A stretch of DNA of 64,000 bases from Phytophthora hibernalis (taxonomy: Eukaryota; Oomycota; Peronosporomycetes; Peronosporales; Peronosporaceae), in the NCBI GenBank assembly GCA_012656075.1, contig JAAKBF010000258.1, positions 99,015 to 163,014 on the forward strand. Direction: 5' to 3'. A program made the translations under genes and the position numbers. Below are positions 32,400-44,470 of this stretch, in pieces (the stretch's first letter is position 1; each line of letters begins with the position of its first letter). A model generated the notes under the pieces. That model saw only the letters and a program-made list of their open reading frames with translations, was not told the origin of the DNA and ran no database searches.

Positions 32400-34608
32400 A
32401 CACATGGAACACACTACAGCCACGTACTCTGCTTCGCTTTCTGCGCGCGTCAGGCGATGCGTTTCGTTGCTTGCCATCCTTTGTGGGCCGTCGTTCGCGC
32501 GGACCGCTCCTTATCGTCCTGCCCGCAAATTCTGGAATGATCGGTGGTGGGGACAGCTCTGAAGCTATTTTAGCGAACCAATCAGCGTGGAGTATATTAG
32601 CGCTTTTCGGCCAGTAATATGTCGCTAAAGTGGTGGTCATTGCCGAAAGCGTTTGCGGAATACATACATGTCCATGTACCATGATTTGATCATTCCGTGA
32701 TAAAACAAGTGCACCCGATGCACACACCTTCCCCTGTGCATCGCAGCCAAAAAAAGGAAATCAACGCTCGTATTTTTCAGGAGACTATCTAGGAGTTTGT
32801 ATGGTCAATCGATACGTCCAAGTCTAATCTATTATAAGCAGTTAAACATGTACATCGGATGTGTAAGCTGATTTTTTCACAAACATGTTTCGGTGAATGA
32901 GGGGTTAACAATAACATTTCGAGGGCATTCATTTTCCACCACCACCCGCCCATTTACACTTGGTTTTTATGTGGTATAACCGCACACTTTGAAGTACCAA
33001 CCAGTGAATATGACAAGCACCAAGTTCCTAGCACCCAGACCTGCAGATGCAATAGACCTGGTATTTGCTAGGCTCAGATGAGCTCACCAGGATTTTGCTG
33101 GTGTTCGCATTAATTAATAACCCAGCATTTTGCTGATACTTGCAGAAATCCTGGGGACCTCACCAGGTTTTTGCCTCTGCAGGACTCCGCAAATTCCTCG
33201 CGGGTCTGCGGCTCGAACCCGCCTCCCCGTTGGACCACCGAGAGCTTGGAGTTCTAGCTCATAGCTTGGCGTTAGCCCATACAAACGCCTAGTATGGAAG
33301 ATTGGAGGTGGTGACGGATAATCAATGCCGTGGTTTAGTAGTCTTGCACTGTGCGACATTATTATTCAGTCACTTTTTACCGATATATCAGCTTCTAGAA
33401 AGAGTTGGACCGTGTTATTTAGATATGGTCCCGATCAGATCGCTCTAAAGCTGGTATGCGACGCGGAGCTAGATTTTCCAGCGCGTTGATATACTGGCGT
33501 ACAAGAACATGATTTTAAAGCGCAACACAGTTTTTCCGACAAAACCAATCTTGGTTTAGTATGGGGTAAGAATGATTGTCAGCAGCTGTCGTCCAGTCAC
33601 CATCTTATTGACTCATTTGAGTATGGCGTGAAACTCGCATCACCGAAGAAGAGTGGGGGCAAGGGCCCATGAGAAGCTGGCATGGGGTAGTCCGACGACT
33701 GGAGCGGTCTACAGAGAGTGATCTACGTCCGCGCGAAGACGGCGTGCGAGCAAGGCTGTCCGACCTCAGATAGCCAGATCCATGATTATGCATCGGGCGG
33801 CGGTGGGGACTCCTCTGTCGCAATTGAAGGCTACGTATGGGATGAAATGCTCTGTACCTACCATTCAAAGACTGCTGACTATTAATAGGTAAACTTCCGT
33901 CTATACCAAAATATACAGAACGCTTCCACCCACGCAGATACACATGGACGCGCGCTTGAAGTTTGCGGAGAGGGTGTTATCTGCTGATCAAATGAAGGTT
34001 GTCTGTACAATGTTTTTTTTTCTGATGGGAATTTTTGGTAACCTAGGTGGAATCGACGGCTACAAATACTGTTGGCGGACCTGTAGCGTGTCTCGACGTC
34101 ATCTGTCGCGTTGGAATGAGTAAGGCTCTTTGACGGTGTGGTGCGTTCGTCGTGCATGAAAAGTCGGAGGTGGTCGTGCTCGAGGGCCCCCAAAAGTCGT
34201 TTGACTACATCTACGCGGTCTTCGAGTACATGCTACCGTTTGCACATGCAAACTAGGCTATGGCATCCTGTACGTTAATTGAACACTCTATTCACGCGTC
34301 CTACATGAGCATGGGCTTTCAAGGAGAAGGGCGTGACGGTGCTTGACTGGCCTGCGAGATCGACCGGCTTGAACCCATAGAAAATGTGACCAATCTTGGC
34401 AAAGAAGGTGTACAGTAATAGTAAGCCGTACAACCTCTGTAGCTGAACTAACTACTGCTGTGACGGCGGCATGGGACTCAGTCACCATTAGAGTGATGTC
34501 GAAATGGAAAGTATTTGATTTTTGCATTGACATCTTATTTCAGATAGCAAAAGCAGGTAAAAGTTCATCAGAAATCTAAGTTAAAGTCACCTTCTTTTTC
34601 AGAAACCT
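32400..34608. other. No supported gene; degenerate short repeats
   Basis: CCAGGNTTTTGC-like words occur four times between 33057 and 33176, spaced 30-41 bases. A tRNA B-box-like GGTTCGAGCC lies on the minus strand near 33205 but without a full cloverleaf. Other open frames are short and featureless. Confidence 0.4.
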
Positions 34609-35190
34609 TTGAAAAGAATGCTGGTTCCCTTTCACTTCAGCGCGCCCGCCCTCCTGATCGCGCACTGTTTCGAAGCACCCGTCCAGCGCGTACCATGGCA
34701 TCAGCCGACAGCGTCACCCTCCCTCGGCTCCTGGAATGATTTCCAAACGTCTAACCCCCAGAAGTATCAGGAGAAGGCGTCGCCGCCTGGAAGCGAGCTT
34801 CCAGAAAACGGAGTGTATCGCCAAAACGATCACCTGGCGATAAACCGCGCAAGAGAGACCGGTGCATCTTTGTTGACGCTGTATCTTGTCAAGCCGAAGA
34901 TGCCGCGAGCCGTGTACCGTCCTCGCCAAACCCTGTAACGCCGCCACCGACGCATCTATCTCGTGCTACTAGCGCAGTTAACCCTGTCAATGAAACCCTT
35001 CCTTACTGACTTCATGTTAGCTATGTGGTCCTTCCAGCAACTCGAAGACAGTGATACATGAGAAGACGGAATGGTTTCACCTGGACAACGCAAATGCAGT
35101 TTTCTTGGCTAGCTCGTGTGCTAGGCACTACGTCGTAAACGCAAGGAAGAGGCAGACTCTCTTGGTTGCGAAAATGCAAAAATTGAGCAG

Positions 35191-38100
35191 TTGCAACAAG
35201 AAACACAGAAGAATATTCAGGAGGAGAACGAGTCTGCTATCCTAGAAGCCAAGGAAGATGAGTTCCTGTCTCAACAGATGCGGCGTGAGCTAGAACGCAG
35301 AGAAAAGTTGCTTTACGCAGACGCTATTCGATTGACGACATACAATGAGAATATTTCCTCCCAGATTGATTTTCAAGTGCAGAGAAAACTAAACGTACTC
35401 GGACAACAAGCCGCTGGAGCTTCTGAGGCGGTGGTGAATGAGGAAAAGGAGAACTTTGCTCGACAGTTTGTCCAAGGAAAATTGGCGTTAGTGAGAAAAA
35501 CTTGGGAACGAAAAACTAAAGCGCGTTGTTAACAAGCGGATCAAAGATCGAAAGGAGCGAGAGTTCAGGATCCGACAAGAGGGAGAACTCATGAAGGAGG
35601 TCAATGAGTCTCGTAATCGTGAGCAGTCTCGGGTCAAGACGGTGTCTGGGCTGATTGGAGGACGACGCCGAGCTGCGTTCTGATCTTGTCACTTCAAGCA
35701 AGACAAGAGGACTCTTCTGAGAGGAGGCCATGGCGCAAGATGCACACGCAACACGTTTACCGTGCAGCGTTGTCCGCGCTCACTATCTCTATAGCCTTTA
35801 TCTGCCCGCTTTCTGCGTTCCGCATCATGAAGCTTTCAAGCTGCAATTGAACAAGTCTTCGAGCATCTCGAGCTGAAAGCGTGGGGTACGAAGTATGACT
35901 TCGGCTTGAAGTGCAAGAAGTGTGGGAAAGAAATGTCCAAATCGTGTGATGACCCCACCCCGACCAAGCTCGAGGAGGAGACAGAACGCGATGAGGATTC
36001 GAAACCAGTAGTGGTATCGCGTTCCGGTTCAAAGATGCAGACCATCTTAGTAAGGTTGAGAACGAACGTCTCCGGCTGGAGAAAGAGGCTCGATCGATAG
36101 AAGAACAGAAAGCCATGCTGTATGATCGCCTGAACCCCAAGTCTATTGACGATTTTAACTATCGCCATGGAATCAATCGCGGGACACTGCTTGGAAATGC
36201 TGACAGCTCGGACCCATTGTATCCACGATTGGTCCAGGATATTCATCGGGCATCGCACCAGGACGAAATTCTCTTCTACGGACGCTTCGCAATTTCAATT
36301 TTCGCATTCAACAGATCTTCGGCCAGCATGCAGAGTGCACTAATCGACTTGGGATACAGGTAATATGAAGTGATTGGCAATGACTACACTAATACTCACG
36401 CTTATCATTGAATGTGTAGCGTGCCCTTTAGAGAACGTCCAGCTCGAAAATGAGACCGTACTGAGGAAGCCTCTAATCGAAGCTGATCATGCGCGAACTG
36501 TGGCTCTGATTGAAGAAGATGAAGCAGTATTGAAGAACTTAAAGGAAGCGAAAACGAGACTAACCGCAACTAAAAAACGAGAGGTACGCTCCATTGAACT
36601 CTGATGTAGGTTGAGGACAACTAATCTCATTAGGTGTTTAGGCGGCATACTACGCGATTGAAGGTGTCGAAGAAGAAGCTGAGTTCTCCGAGTTTCACGC
36701 TCCTGCGCTTATCAAAAGTAGTGATGAGATGAACGCTGTCTACCAACGTATTAAAGCCGAATTCGAGTTCGTCGCCCATCAGGTTGTGACTTCAAAGGAA
36801 CGACTTGAGAAAGCTGTTGGAGAACGCAACAAAGTCGACGAGTTGATGAATCGACTTACTGCCGGACGCAGAACTCGATTCTGCGAACAAAGTATGGGTT
36901 TGTCAAGGTGAAGTACTATCGAGTGAAGGATAGCTGCGTGGTGGTGACACCGCTAGAATGGGAAGCAACACTTTACATTCCCATGGACGAGATTCTAGCC
37001 TACGAAGCCATGTACAGGGAGGAAGAGTGCTTTACTATGGCCGATGAAGATGACAGAACACACAATTTTGTGCGAATAGAGCGAGAGATGGAAGTCTCCG
37101 AACGTCGCAAAATGGAGATTGAAGAGAAGCAAATTCGCGAAATAATGGCGTGGCGTGCGAAGAAAGAAGTTGAGGAAGTCCTACTGACAAAGGTGATTTG
37201 TCAAGACGAGTTAGAGTCTCAGTTGGTGTACGAGATGGAGGGACGAAAAACTAGTCTTGAATCTGCTCATAAAGAGGCGATGAAGCTTCAGCGACGAGGT
37301 CGAGTATACCCTTCTCGAATACGACGACCACTTTCACAACGTCCTAGTCGACTGGATGCTAAGCGAGTTGCTCGAGCAAGTGAAAAACGTTTGGCCATGG
37401 CTAGCATTGAGCAAGCTCTGCTAGCGAAGGAGAATCAACTGAGGCAGGAGAGTAAACGTGAACGGACGCTATTGCAGTGGAAACTTTAACTCGTGAGGTA
37501 TTTGGTGAATTGTTAGGAGATGCCATCAAAGTGCTCTGCGAAGAGCGGCTTCAGGAGACGAAACACGAAGCTGAAGAACTTCTTCGTTTGAAAGGGAACG
37601 CCATCATCACGACTAATGGTCAAGCAATGGTTCAAGGTGCAGTTGTTGCGCAACTGCTGGGACTGATCGGCTGTGGGTTGCAAGGAAACAGAAGTACACT
37701 CTGTTGTATGCCACCTGGGGCCACGAGTTTGCTAAGCTGCAGTTGGTTCGAAATGAGATGGCACGGCGTGAAGTACTTCGACGGCTTGCAGAGGAAGATA
37801 GACTTCTACACGAGGCTCGACGCAAGGAAATGCTGGCCGAAGAACGTTTGAGTCGGAAATTCTACGTCGAAGAAATAGTGCTTTGCATGCAGGAGAGGAA
37901 GGCGATGACAAACGCCGAGATGGAGATGAAGGAATACATTCGACAGCTTGAGCTCGAGGCTATGAAGTCGAAGTACTCGAGAATGGTCGAAGATAGGAAT
38001 CGCGTGAATGACAAAGCCGCTCGTCGTCTTGAGATTAAGTTGGGAAAGAACGAACAGCATCGCTTACATCGTGAATGGAGGCAAATGAAGACCGAAGACG

Positions 38101-38566
38101 AGTTGTCGATGCAGATCCGCGAGAAAGAAATCGCTGAGGCTTAGCTGAAGCACTGGAGCGTCAGTTTGAAAATACCTCGCTGATCAGTTAGTACAAGGAA
38201 AAGTTACAGCCGAAATGGAGGCAAGTCGTCTAGCTGATAAACTGCGTGAGGCTCAACAGGTAGCAGCGGAAAACGCAGAACCTTTGAGATGAAAATGGTG
38301 CAGGAACGAATGATCGCGACAGTGGAGACATTCTAATTTCGCGCGCGGAGGTAGAGTGGATGGACGCTATTGAAAGAGCCAAGTTTTGGGAACACCGAAC
38401 ACTACCACTTGAACAAAATCTAAAGAGAATGGAGCCTGAAGTCAAGCGAATACAAGAAGAAAGGAGCATGTTGTTAATGATGCCAAGTCCAAGAGAGAAT
38501 ACGCTGACAAGTGCAGAAAGTCCTGCAGCTGTAATAGCTGCTCGACGACTGAGATGTTCCAGCTGA
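35191..38566 (+). pseudogene. Long coiled-coil protein gene, multi-exon and decayed
   Basis: Successive frames code highly charged helices (MRRELERREKLL; REMEVSERRKMEIEEKQIRE; RRLAEEDRLLHEARRKEMLA). There is one zinc-ribbon-like KCKKCGKEM (about 35910) and a more conserved segment YDRLNPKSIDDFNYRHGIN (about 36121). A 58-base intron at 36584-36641 (GTACGC ... TTTAG, with a CTAAT branch site) joins KKRE to AAYYAIEG in frame, so a real spliced gene lies behind it. Many frameshifts and stops separate the rest (for example at 35530, 36903, 37489, 37700 and 38144). The heptad-rich type fits cytoskeletal or flagellar proteins, but no family is recognised. Confidence 0.6.
36584..36641 (+). other. Intron in the coiled-coil gene
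   Basis: GAG|GTACGC ... CTAATCTCATTAGGTGTTTAG|GCG; 58 bases, phase 0. Confidence 0.6.
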
Positions 38567-38713
38567 GAGCGAGAGGGCGCGTCCTATTAATAGATCTTGG
38601 AACACTGATATATTCAATAGAACAGGTTTACCGCAAGGAAAAGCGTCTCATGATTGGTTGGAAGTCTATGTGACACGCCGTCTTTTCCGCCCAGAAATTC
38701 TCCTCGTTCTTCC

Positions 38714-38720
38714 TCATTCT
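38714..38720 (+). promoter_or_regulatory. Oomycete initiator element upstream of the Crinkler gene
   Basis: TCATTCT fits the TCATTYY Inr core, 24 bases before the Crinkler ATG at 38744. Confidence 0.45.
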
Positions 38721-38743
38721 AGAATCTGCCGCGTGGAGGAAAG

Positions 38744-40435
38744 ATGGTGAAGCTCTTCTGTGCTATCGTTGGTGTGGCAGGAAACGCGTTCTCGGTGCGA
38801 GTGGACAAGAGTGACTCGGTGGATGATTTGAAGGAGGCGATCAAGGCGAAGAAGATGTATCAGTTTCCTGCTGACGAGCTGCAGCTCTTCCTGGCGAAGA
38901 CGGCGGCGGCGCGTGGCTGCCAGACGACGATGACCTGGACAAGATGCTGCAGAATAAAGTTGACACATCGAAGATGAAGAAGCTGCGCGCGTGTGGAAGT
39001 TGAACAAGCCAACCCTGTTTGGGCCAGACGTTTCGCTTGGAGAGGACGTGGTTCACGTGCTGGTGGTGGTCCCTCCGCAAGAGCAACCTCCAACCGAGGC
39101 TACTCTCTAACAAGAAGCGAAAGCTGGCTGAACTGAAGGAGGACATTACGCCGTCCTCGTTTGCGAAGTGTAAGGGAGAAACGGGGGTGGTTGAAATCAT
39201 TCAAGGGCCAAATTGAGTGCCATCGCGTTGAAAATTTGGACGCCAAACCGTCGATTCCTGTTGTGCTCTTGAACAAAACGTTCGCCAGATTTGAGGAAAA
39301 TTGCAACCAGATCGAGTTCGACGAGAAAGACTGTAACTTTGCGAGGCAGCTGTGTCTTGGTATGTCCGCTCCTTACGAAAGCGAAGCAGAATTGGCGGAG
39401 ACGGCGCGGGGGCTGCTGACAGAATATCTGCTCGCAGACTATCCCGCCTCGACGATTACTCCGGCAACTGTCAATGGATCGGTATCAGATGGTTCCTATC
39501 GTTTTGGTGAGACGCTGCTGCTTAATTTGGAATGCAAACTCCAGAAAGGAGATGGTGGTGGGGATCCAACGATGCAAAATATCGCGTACTACATCAAGAA
39601 CTTGCCAGACGTGGTCGACCGTCAATTCCCGTGTTTCTTGGTGGATATTTGTGGACCACTCATGAGCGTGTTTGGAATCGTTAACACGGGGGACGAAGAT
39701 GCGATTTGTGAGCCGCTAGCTACGAGTTTCCCTCTGCTTTTCTTCGATAACGAGAGAATGATGGTGTCGTTGACTCGGTTGTGCGCGTCATTGAAGACTG
39801 CTCTGCAAGAGCTGACGAATGATCTCAGTAGTACCGGTAGCCGTCAAAATCGCGCGCCTGCAACTAACATCAGTCGCTTGGGGTTCCCGTATAAAGATTC
39901 TGTCGAAGTCAACGGATCAGCAATCTCATTTCAATATCTCACAGTCGTTCAGCGGTACGTTTTCAACGCGCGTGGTGGTGAAAACGACGTCATTGTCAAG
40001 TTCGCTAAGCGATACGGGAAGGAAGTCCATGAATATTGTTTTGAGGCCGGATTTGCCCCCAAACTATTGTACTGTGAATCCTTACCAAATGATTGGGTGT
40101 TCGTCGTTATGGAGCAACTTCCGTTGGTTTCCCTCCGTCAAGCCAAATTGGACGGCAATGGTGGGATGATCAGTATCCAGCTGCTCAAGATCAAGCGCAC
40201 CCTCGCAAAGGAATCTTTCGTCCATGGCGATCTTCGTGAGAGTAATGTGATGTGGGATACGTCCAAGAACCGAGTCGTTTTGATCGATTTCGATTGGTCG
40301 GGAAGGGATGGTGTCAACAGATATCCACCATTTATGAACCCTGAAGTACCATGGCCGCAAGGAGCAGCGTCTGAGAAACCACTTCAGGTTAAGCATGATG
40401 AGTATTGGTTTGAGGTGATCCGCTGTCAGCTGTGA
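38744..40435 (+). pseudogene. Crinkler (CRN) effector, nuclease-like plus kinase-like C-terminus, broken after the N-terminal domain
   Basis: The ATG at 38744 starts the ubiquitin-like CRN N-domain, with LQLFLAK at residues 46-52 (38879-38899), the host-translocation signature of Peronosporales CRNs. A frameshift just after it and further shifts and stops up to about 39160 destroy the DWL/linker region. From 39161 to the stop at 40433-40435 one frame is open for 424 codons. A first half has an E-C-K box (39530-39538) in a context like a PD-(D/E)xK nuclease. A kinase-like half has HGDLRESN (40223-40246) and DFDW (40286-40297). CRNs of this build are known in oomycetes and act in the host nucleus. 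The catalytic domains look intact while the delivery domain is disconnected. Confidence 0.85.
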
Positions 40436-41187
40436 TCGGAAGTCATTGGCAGTCGCTCGGCGACCGGATTTGTGACGAGAACCCGAGGAGCGAGGCAGAA
40501 GCAGCGGGCATACCGCCATCAAGCCCGAAGCATCATCCGTGCGACGGTATCCGAGAGCTGTAGGAGCTCAATTAGTGGTCGATCTGCTTCTATCGGATAG
40601 GGCAGAGCGTAGAAGATTGCGCACCAAGGTTCAAAATACGTCCGCATTACAATACAATAATCTTGACTAAGCTTAGTACATATACGTGTTATTGGTTCGC
40701 GGGCTGCTGGCATAGCTGCTATTATAGCATGCTATTATAATAGCATGGTCTTTATAATAATTTCCTATGAAACCATAAATATATTTATTTCTGCCAACCA
40801 TGAAGACCATACCGTCAAAATTCCAACCGCGTCTGACCAAAGTCCAACAGTACCGGTAAGAGGCCAAAATCAGTTTTGTGCCATTTTTCTGTTTAATGAC
40901 ACGCCGCACACTCACCATTCGCTGCCACATGCTCATTCAGCGTTTGGAGCCGCAGCAGACCGAAGCAAGCGTGGAGACCAGCGTGGAGGCTGTGCGTCGA
41001 CGGACCGCCCCGAGCGGCGTTCTTCAACAAGGCCGTGGCAGCCGCCGCTGGCGGTCGTGAACATGACCAAGGCTGCACACGGGAGCAAGAGCAAGGAGGC
41101 TGCTTCGTGGGCGACACTTGGGCTCGCCCGCTGCGTGCATGTGCTTGCGTATTGTGATGGTGCGCGTGCGCCTTTGTGCTTACCCAT
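40436..41187. other. No supported gene
   Basis: AT-rich at 40700-40800, with a palindromic TTATAGCATGCTATTATA-type patch near 40722. No convincing ORF. Confidence 0.4.
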
Positions 41188-41249
41188 GACGGTGCCTCCG
41201 GGTGGGGGGAGCAGCGTTGCTGCAGGCCGGTTCGAATCCGGCCATCGTC
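41188..41249 (+). ncRNA. tRNA-like cloverleaf without an anticodon loop (copy 1)
   Basis: Acceptor GACGGTG (41188-41194) pairs with CATCGTC (41243-41249) over 7 pairs with one G-T. D arm CTCC/GGAG (41196-41199, 41208-41211). T arm GCCGG-TTCGAAT-CCGGC (41226-41242), perfect, with the B-box GGTTCGAATCC. Where the anticodon arm should be, CAGC-GTT-GCTG (41212-41222) forms a hairpin with a 3-base loop, so no anticodon can be presented. It ends 42 bases from the stop of the Crypton-like gene at 41291, opposite strand. A tRNA-derived SINE head is the main alternative. Confidence 0.7.
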
Positions 41250-41290
41250 TTTCTCTCAACTATGTTTGTTATTGCTTTGTGATATTTTAT

Positions 41291-43401
41291 TTAGGCTATT
41301 GCTTGGGCTGGAGGCGAATGAATGCAGGAAGCGCAGAAGCAGGTGTCGGGTCGACGATGCTTCCAGCGTTGGCCCGCTCGTGGAATTGAGCGGTGCAAGT
41401 CGAGCTTTCCTTCTTTGTGAAGCTTGCGAAGAGCTTTGATGACCGTGCCGACTGCAAGCGCTGGCGATCCATTCGATTTCAAGAAGTCTAGCGTGTTATC
41501 CTGTGCTTTCACTCCAGCGCTCAGCACCTCGCTCTTGAAAGCATCGGATGTTTCGTCTAGTGCGAACCCAATCGGTAAGAACAGCATCATATACCCGACG
41601 GCGTGTCTAAACTCGTACAGCGTTGTCTTTTTGACAGATCGCGAGGCATATACACGGGGCTCCGACGTAAACCACTCAAATCAGACTGCAGATAGCGACT
41701 GCGAGCCCTTCTTCTTCGAGCGCACGGTTTTTGCACCTGCTGGACTGTTGAGATGACTGATGGTGGACCCTTGTTGGGTTGCTCGCCGGTTGCTGGTGCA
41801 GATGCCTGAGTGTGCAGCCGTGACTCAAGTGCTAACTGCCGTTCTTCAAGCCTTTTGTTCTGTAGGATGAGAAGTTGGATCTGCTCGGACTGCTCCTTGA
41901 CAATCGCAAGTACCGCCGAGGACTCACAGCCGCAACTACGAGGACTAGTTGGGTCTGGAGGTGGGGTGAAGGCGCGCCTAATAGTGGCACTCCAGGCCAA
42001 CACCTCTGCTTCACCGATCGATCTTGCTGACATGGCCTCGCGTATCTTCATGACGAGCGCACTACCCTCTGCAAGCAGCAGCACGTCAGGGTAGTGCATT
42101 ATTAGCGTCGCAGCCAAGCACTCGGCCACAGTTTCGTCAAGATTGAGCGCTGCATTTGCAAACGCTAGCGAGTTCGTGAGCAGCAGAGCTTGTAGCGTTT
42201 GGGCACGGTCGCGACATGGGGTTCAAGGAAAAGCAGTGAAGGAAGTCGGGCACCTTCTTTCGGTTTCCACCCGCTCAAGACTCGGGATACCTTCTGGTCG
42301 GCCTGCGTCGTGCCCAGCATGTAGCCAAACGCTTTGTTGACACGGTCCAGCTGCCAGCCGCCGCGCTCGATGATCCAGTTCTCGGCCACACTGCCGTCGT
42401 TGGCGTGCATGGCCGCACCCCGCCTAAAGGAGTGCGAGGTAAGCCCCGAGGTAAGTCGGATCTGCCTCTCTTGTGCTACTTGCTTAACTCTAACCAGCAA
42501 ACGATTGACGTATGCTTGTGCACCAGGTACAGAGCGCTTGCCCGATGCCGTTGGTCTTCAGATCGTCGTCCGCCTCCAGCAGCTCGACGAGGGTCAAGTC
42601 CTCAACATCGCTCGCAACAGCAGCGCTCCGCTTCGTGGACTGAAACTGGGGGAAAAGCGCTTGGTGGGCGCCGTCTGCATTGTGAGTGCGGCAGCCAAAG
42701 TAAAAAGTGGGCAGGTTAGGAAAGATGCTGGATCTGTGAACAGCGAGATGCCCTGTAATAAAGCTGTCTTGACCCGCTTGAAGCGGAGAAAGAGTACTCC
42801 ACCTAACAGAGCAACAACATGTTAGTCTAGTATGAGTCTGCAAATAGCAATTCACTGAAATGGCTTACCAGGTAGTACCGAGAGCTGTTGTTTTTCGAGT
42901 TGCTCTGCATCCGAGCTACGTCCATACAGATACCACATCATCACTACTAAGGATGCATCTAGATAGACGTCATCCGCAGAGCCAGACGTATACAGAAGCA
43001 GAACGATACTTTCTAAGTCTTTTGGAGCATGGCGGTGCTTTCTTTTCAAAGACACCATCCTCGCGCTTGGTACAGAACTTCCCAAGTCCAGAAAGAATAT
43101 TTTGCAGCTGCGGCTTCACTATTGCACCCTGTCTTGGATATTTGTCCAGCAACCAGTTTTTGACGTTACCAAAGTAGACAAGACACGTATTCGTCGTGCG
43201 AGCATTGTCTGTCGATCTAGCTAGGGAATATGCATACTTGTCTAACATAATTTTTAATATCTTACCGGTCTCGTCGGCACCGATTAGCTCGAGAGCTTTG
43301 TCGAGTGTCATGTCCTCAGCATGCAGAAATGCTGTAAACGAATTTATCGCTGTTACCCGCGCCTTCTTGCTGTTGGCGGGCGCCAACGACGCGATGGACA
43401 T
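41291..43401 (-). pseudogene. Crypton-like tyrosine recombinase, copy 1 (frameshifted)
   Basis: The ATG at 43401 opens a SAM-like N-domain (SKKARVTAINSFTAFLHAED). In other frames follow WYLYGRSSD (catalytic Arg), then the C-terminal catalytic part from about 42520: SHSFRR (H and R of HxxR at 42434-42423), RGGWQLDRVNKAFGYM with the likely nucleophile Tyr at 42323-42321. A long tail has a coiled coil (LILQNKRLEERQLALESRL) and a C-terminal helical motif AVGTVIKALRKLHKEGKLD. Paralogous to the gene at 44.5-46.5 kb. At least three frameshifts. Family role: cut-and-paste DNA transposition through a circle. Confidence 0.78.
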
Positions 43402-44249
43402 GACTTTAGCTCTCTCCTTTTCTGCTGTGAAGGCGCAATTACCGCAGCAAAGTCAGAAACCTTGGTATATTGTTAGAATATGCATTCATATGAAGTTTTG
43501 TATTGAATAGTAAATATTGTCAACATATTCCAACTAAATATGGTCGGATTGGTCGGAACATCGCAATTTTTCACAAGCTCAAATGATTGGGCAAAAATAC
43601 TGAAACACACCGCTCATTGGTGGGACAGGCAGTGAGAGCATAGAGTATTCCACCCTTGGTTGGAATAGCGTGGATATTATACCATACCATAAAATATCGG
43701 ACCAGAGGATCTCATCGGACTTATGTACGACACACAGATTTTCTAAGGATAAGCAACGTGCCAAAACTTTTAGCTGGTACTAACTTTTGCCGCGTTTAGG
43801 GAGACAAAAGATGTGAAAGTTTAAATGAGTCCCTTTCCGCCCAGTTTATAGGCGGTAGGAAATGGCCTGAAATGCCCTCTGGGCTGAGAAAATCGATCCT
43901 TTCTATTTGTATGCAATTTTAGCTCTAGAGCCATGTGCTCTCGAGCCGGTAAATTCAATAATGATACCCGATTTCCGGGATCGTTCGGATAATTAGGCAT
44001 CTGTCCGGATATCAAAAGACAGACCATCACTATTATGCGTGCCTATTGGTTGCTTATTAGCCAGTTAGAACTAGGTACTTGGGCTTGGATAGACATGCAG
44101 CGAGCCAGTGGCTATCAGCTTCCCACTTTCTACCAAGCTGTCGCCGACGGTGGGTCCCCTTCCTCACTCTCTCTTTTTCATCGCTACTGCGAAGACGTCC
44201 TCCACAGTCTCCAAGTCCAACACAGGACCAAGTGCTTCTGACCCCTCTC
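43402..44249. other. No gene; contains YR-associated TATGGTCGGAT and TATCGGACCA words
   Basis: TATGGTCGGAT at 43539-43549 and inverted TATCGGACCA at 43695-43704 match the motif cluster upstream of the second recombinase gene at 46.5 kb. No coding potential noted. Confidence 0.45.
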
Positions 44250-44320
44250 AACAATGAAGCTCAACTGGATGAGCGCAGGGCTTCGGCCCTGAGGTGCCTG
44301 TTCAAATCGGGCCATCGTTA
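44250..44320 (+). ncRNA. tRNA-like cloverleaf with a UUCG tetraloop in place of the anticodon loop (copy 2)
   Basis: Acceptor AACAATG (44250-44256) pairs with CATCGTT (44313-44319) at 6 of 7 positions, with a discriminator A. D arm GCTC-AACTGGAT-GAGC (44259-44274). T arm GCCTG-TTCAAAT-CGGGC (44296-44312), one G-T pair. The anticodon position is CAGGGC-TTCG-GCCCTG (44276-44291), a 6-bp stem closed by a UUCG tetraloop, so it cannot decode. The 3' end GGCCATCGT is shared with copy 1. It lies 150 bases beyond the end of the second Crypton-like gene, in the same relative orientation as copy 1. Could be a tRNA relic or SINE head. Confidence 0.72.
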
Positions 44321-44470
44321 TTTATCATTTTGGGTTGGAGGCCACGACAAGGTCAATCTTCAAGACGTTGATTTGGTAGGCCACAATGCGACGGGTTGCG
44401 CGTATATTGACGGTGGTATCTGCGTGCTACAATAGATAGAGTATATGCGTTTGTGACTCACTTGATCTGG

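Noticed and set aside
33170..33290. tRNA gene on the minus strand (B-box GGTTCGAGCC and TGGTCCAACGGGG)
   Set aside because: A and B boxes are only about 8 bases apart, and the T and acceptor arms do not stack properly; at most a tRNA relic.
41188..41249. Functional tRNA gene
   Set aside because: No anticodon loop can form: the arm has a 3-base loop.
44250..44320. Functional tRNA gene
   Set aside because: The anticodon arm is a 6-bp stem with a UUCG tetraloop.
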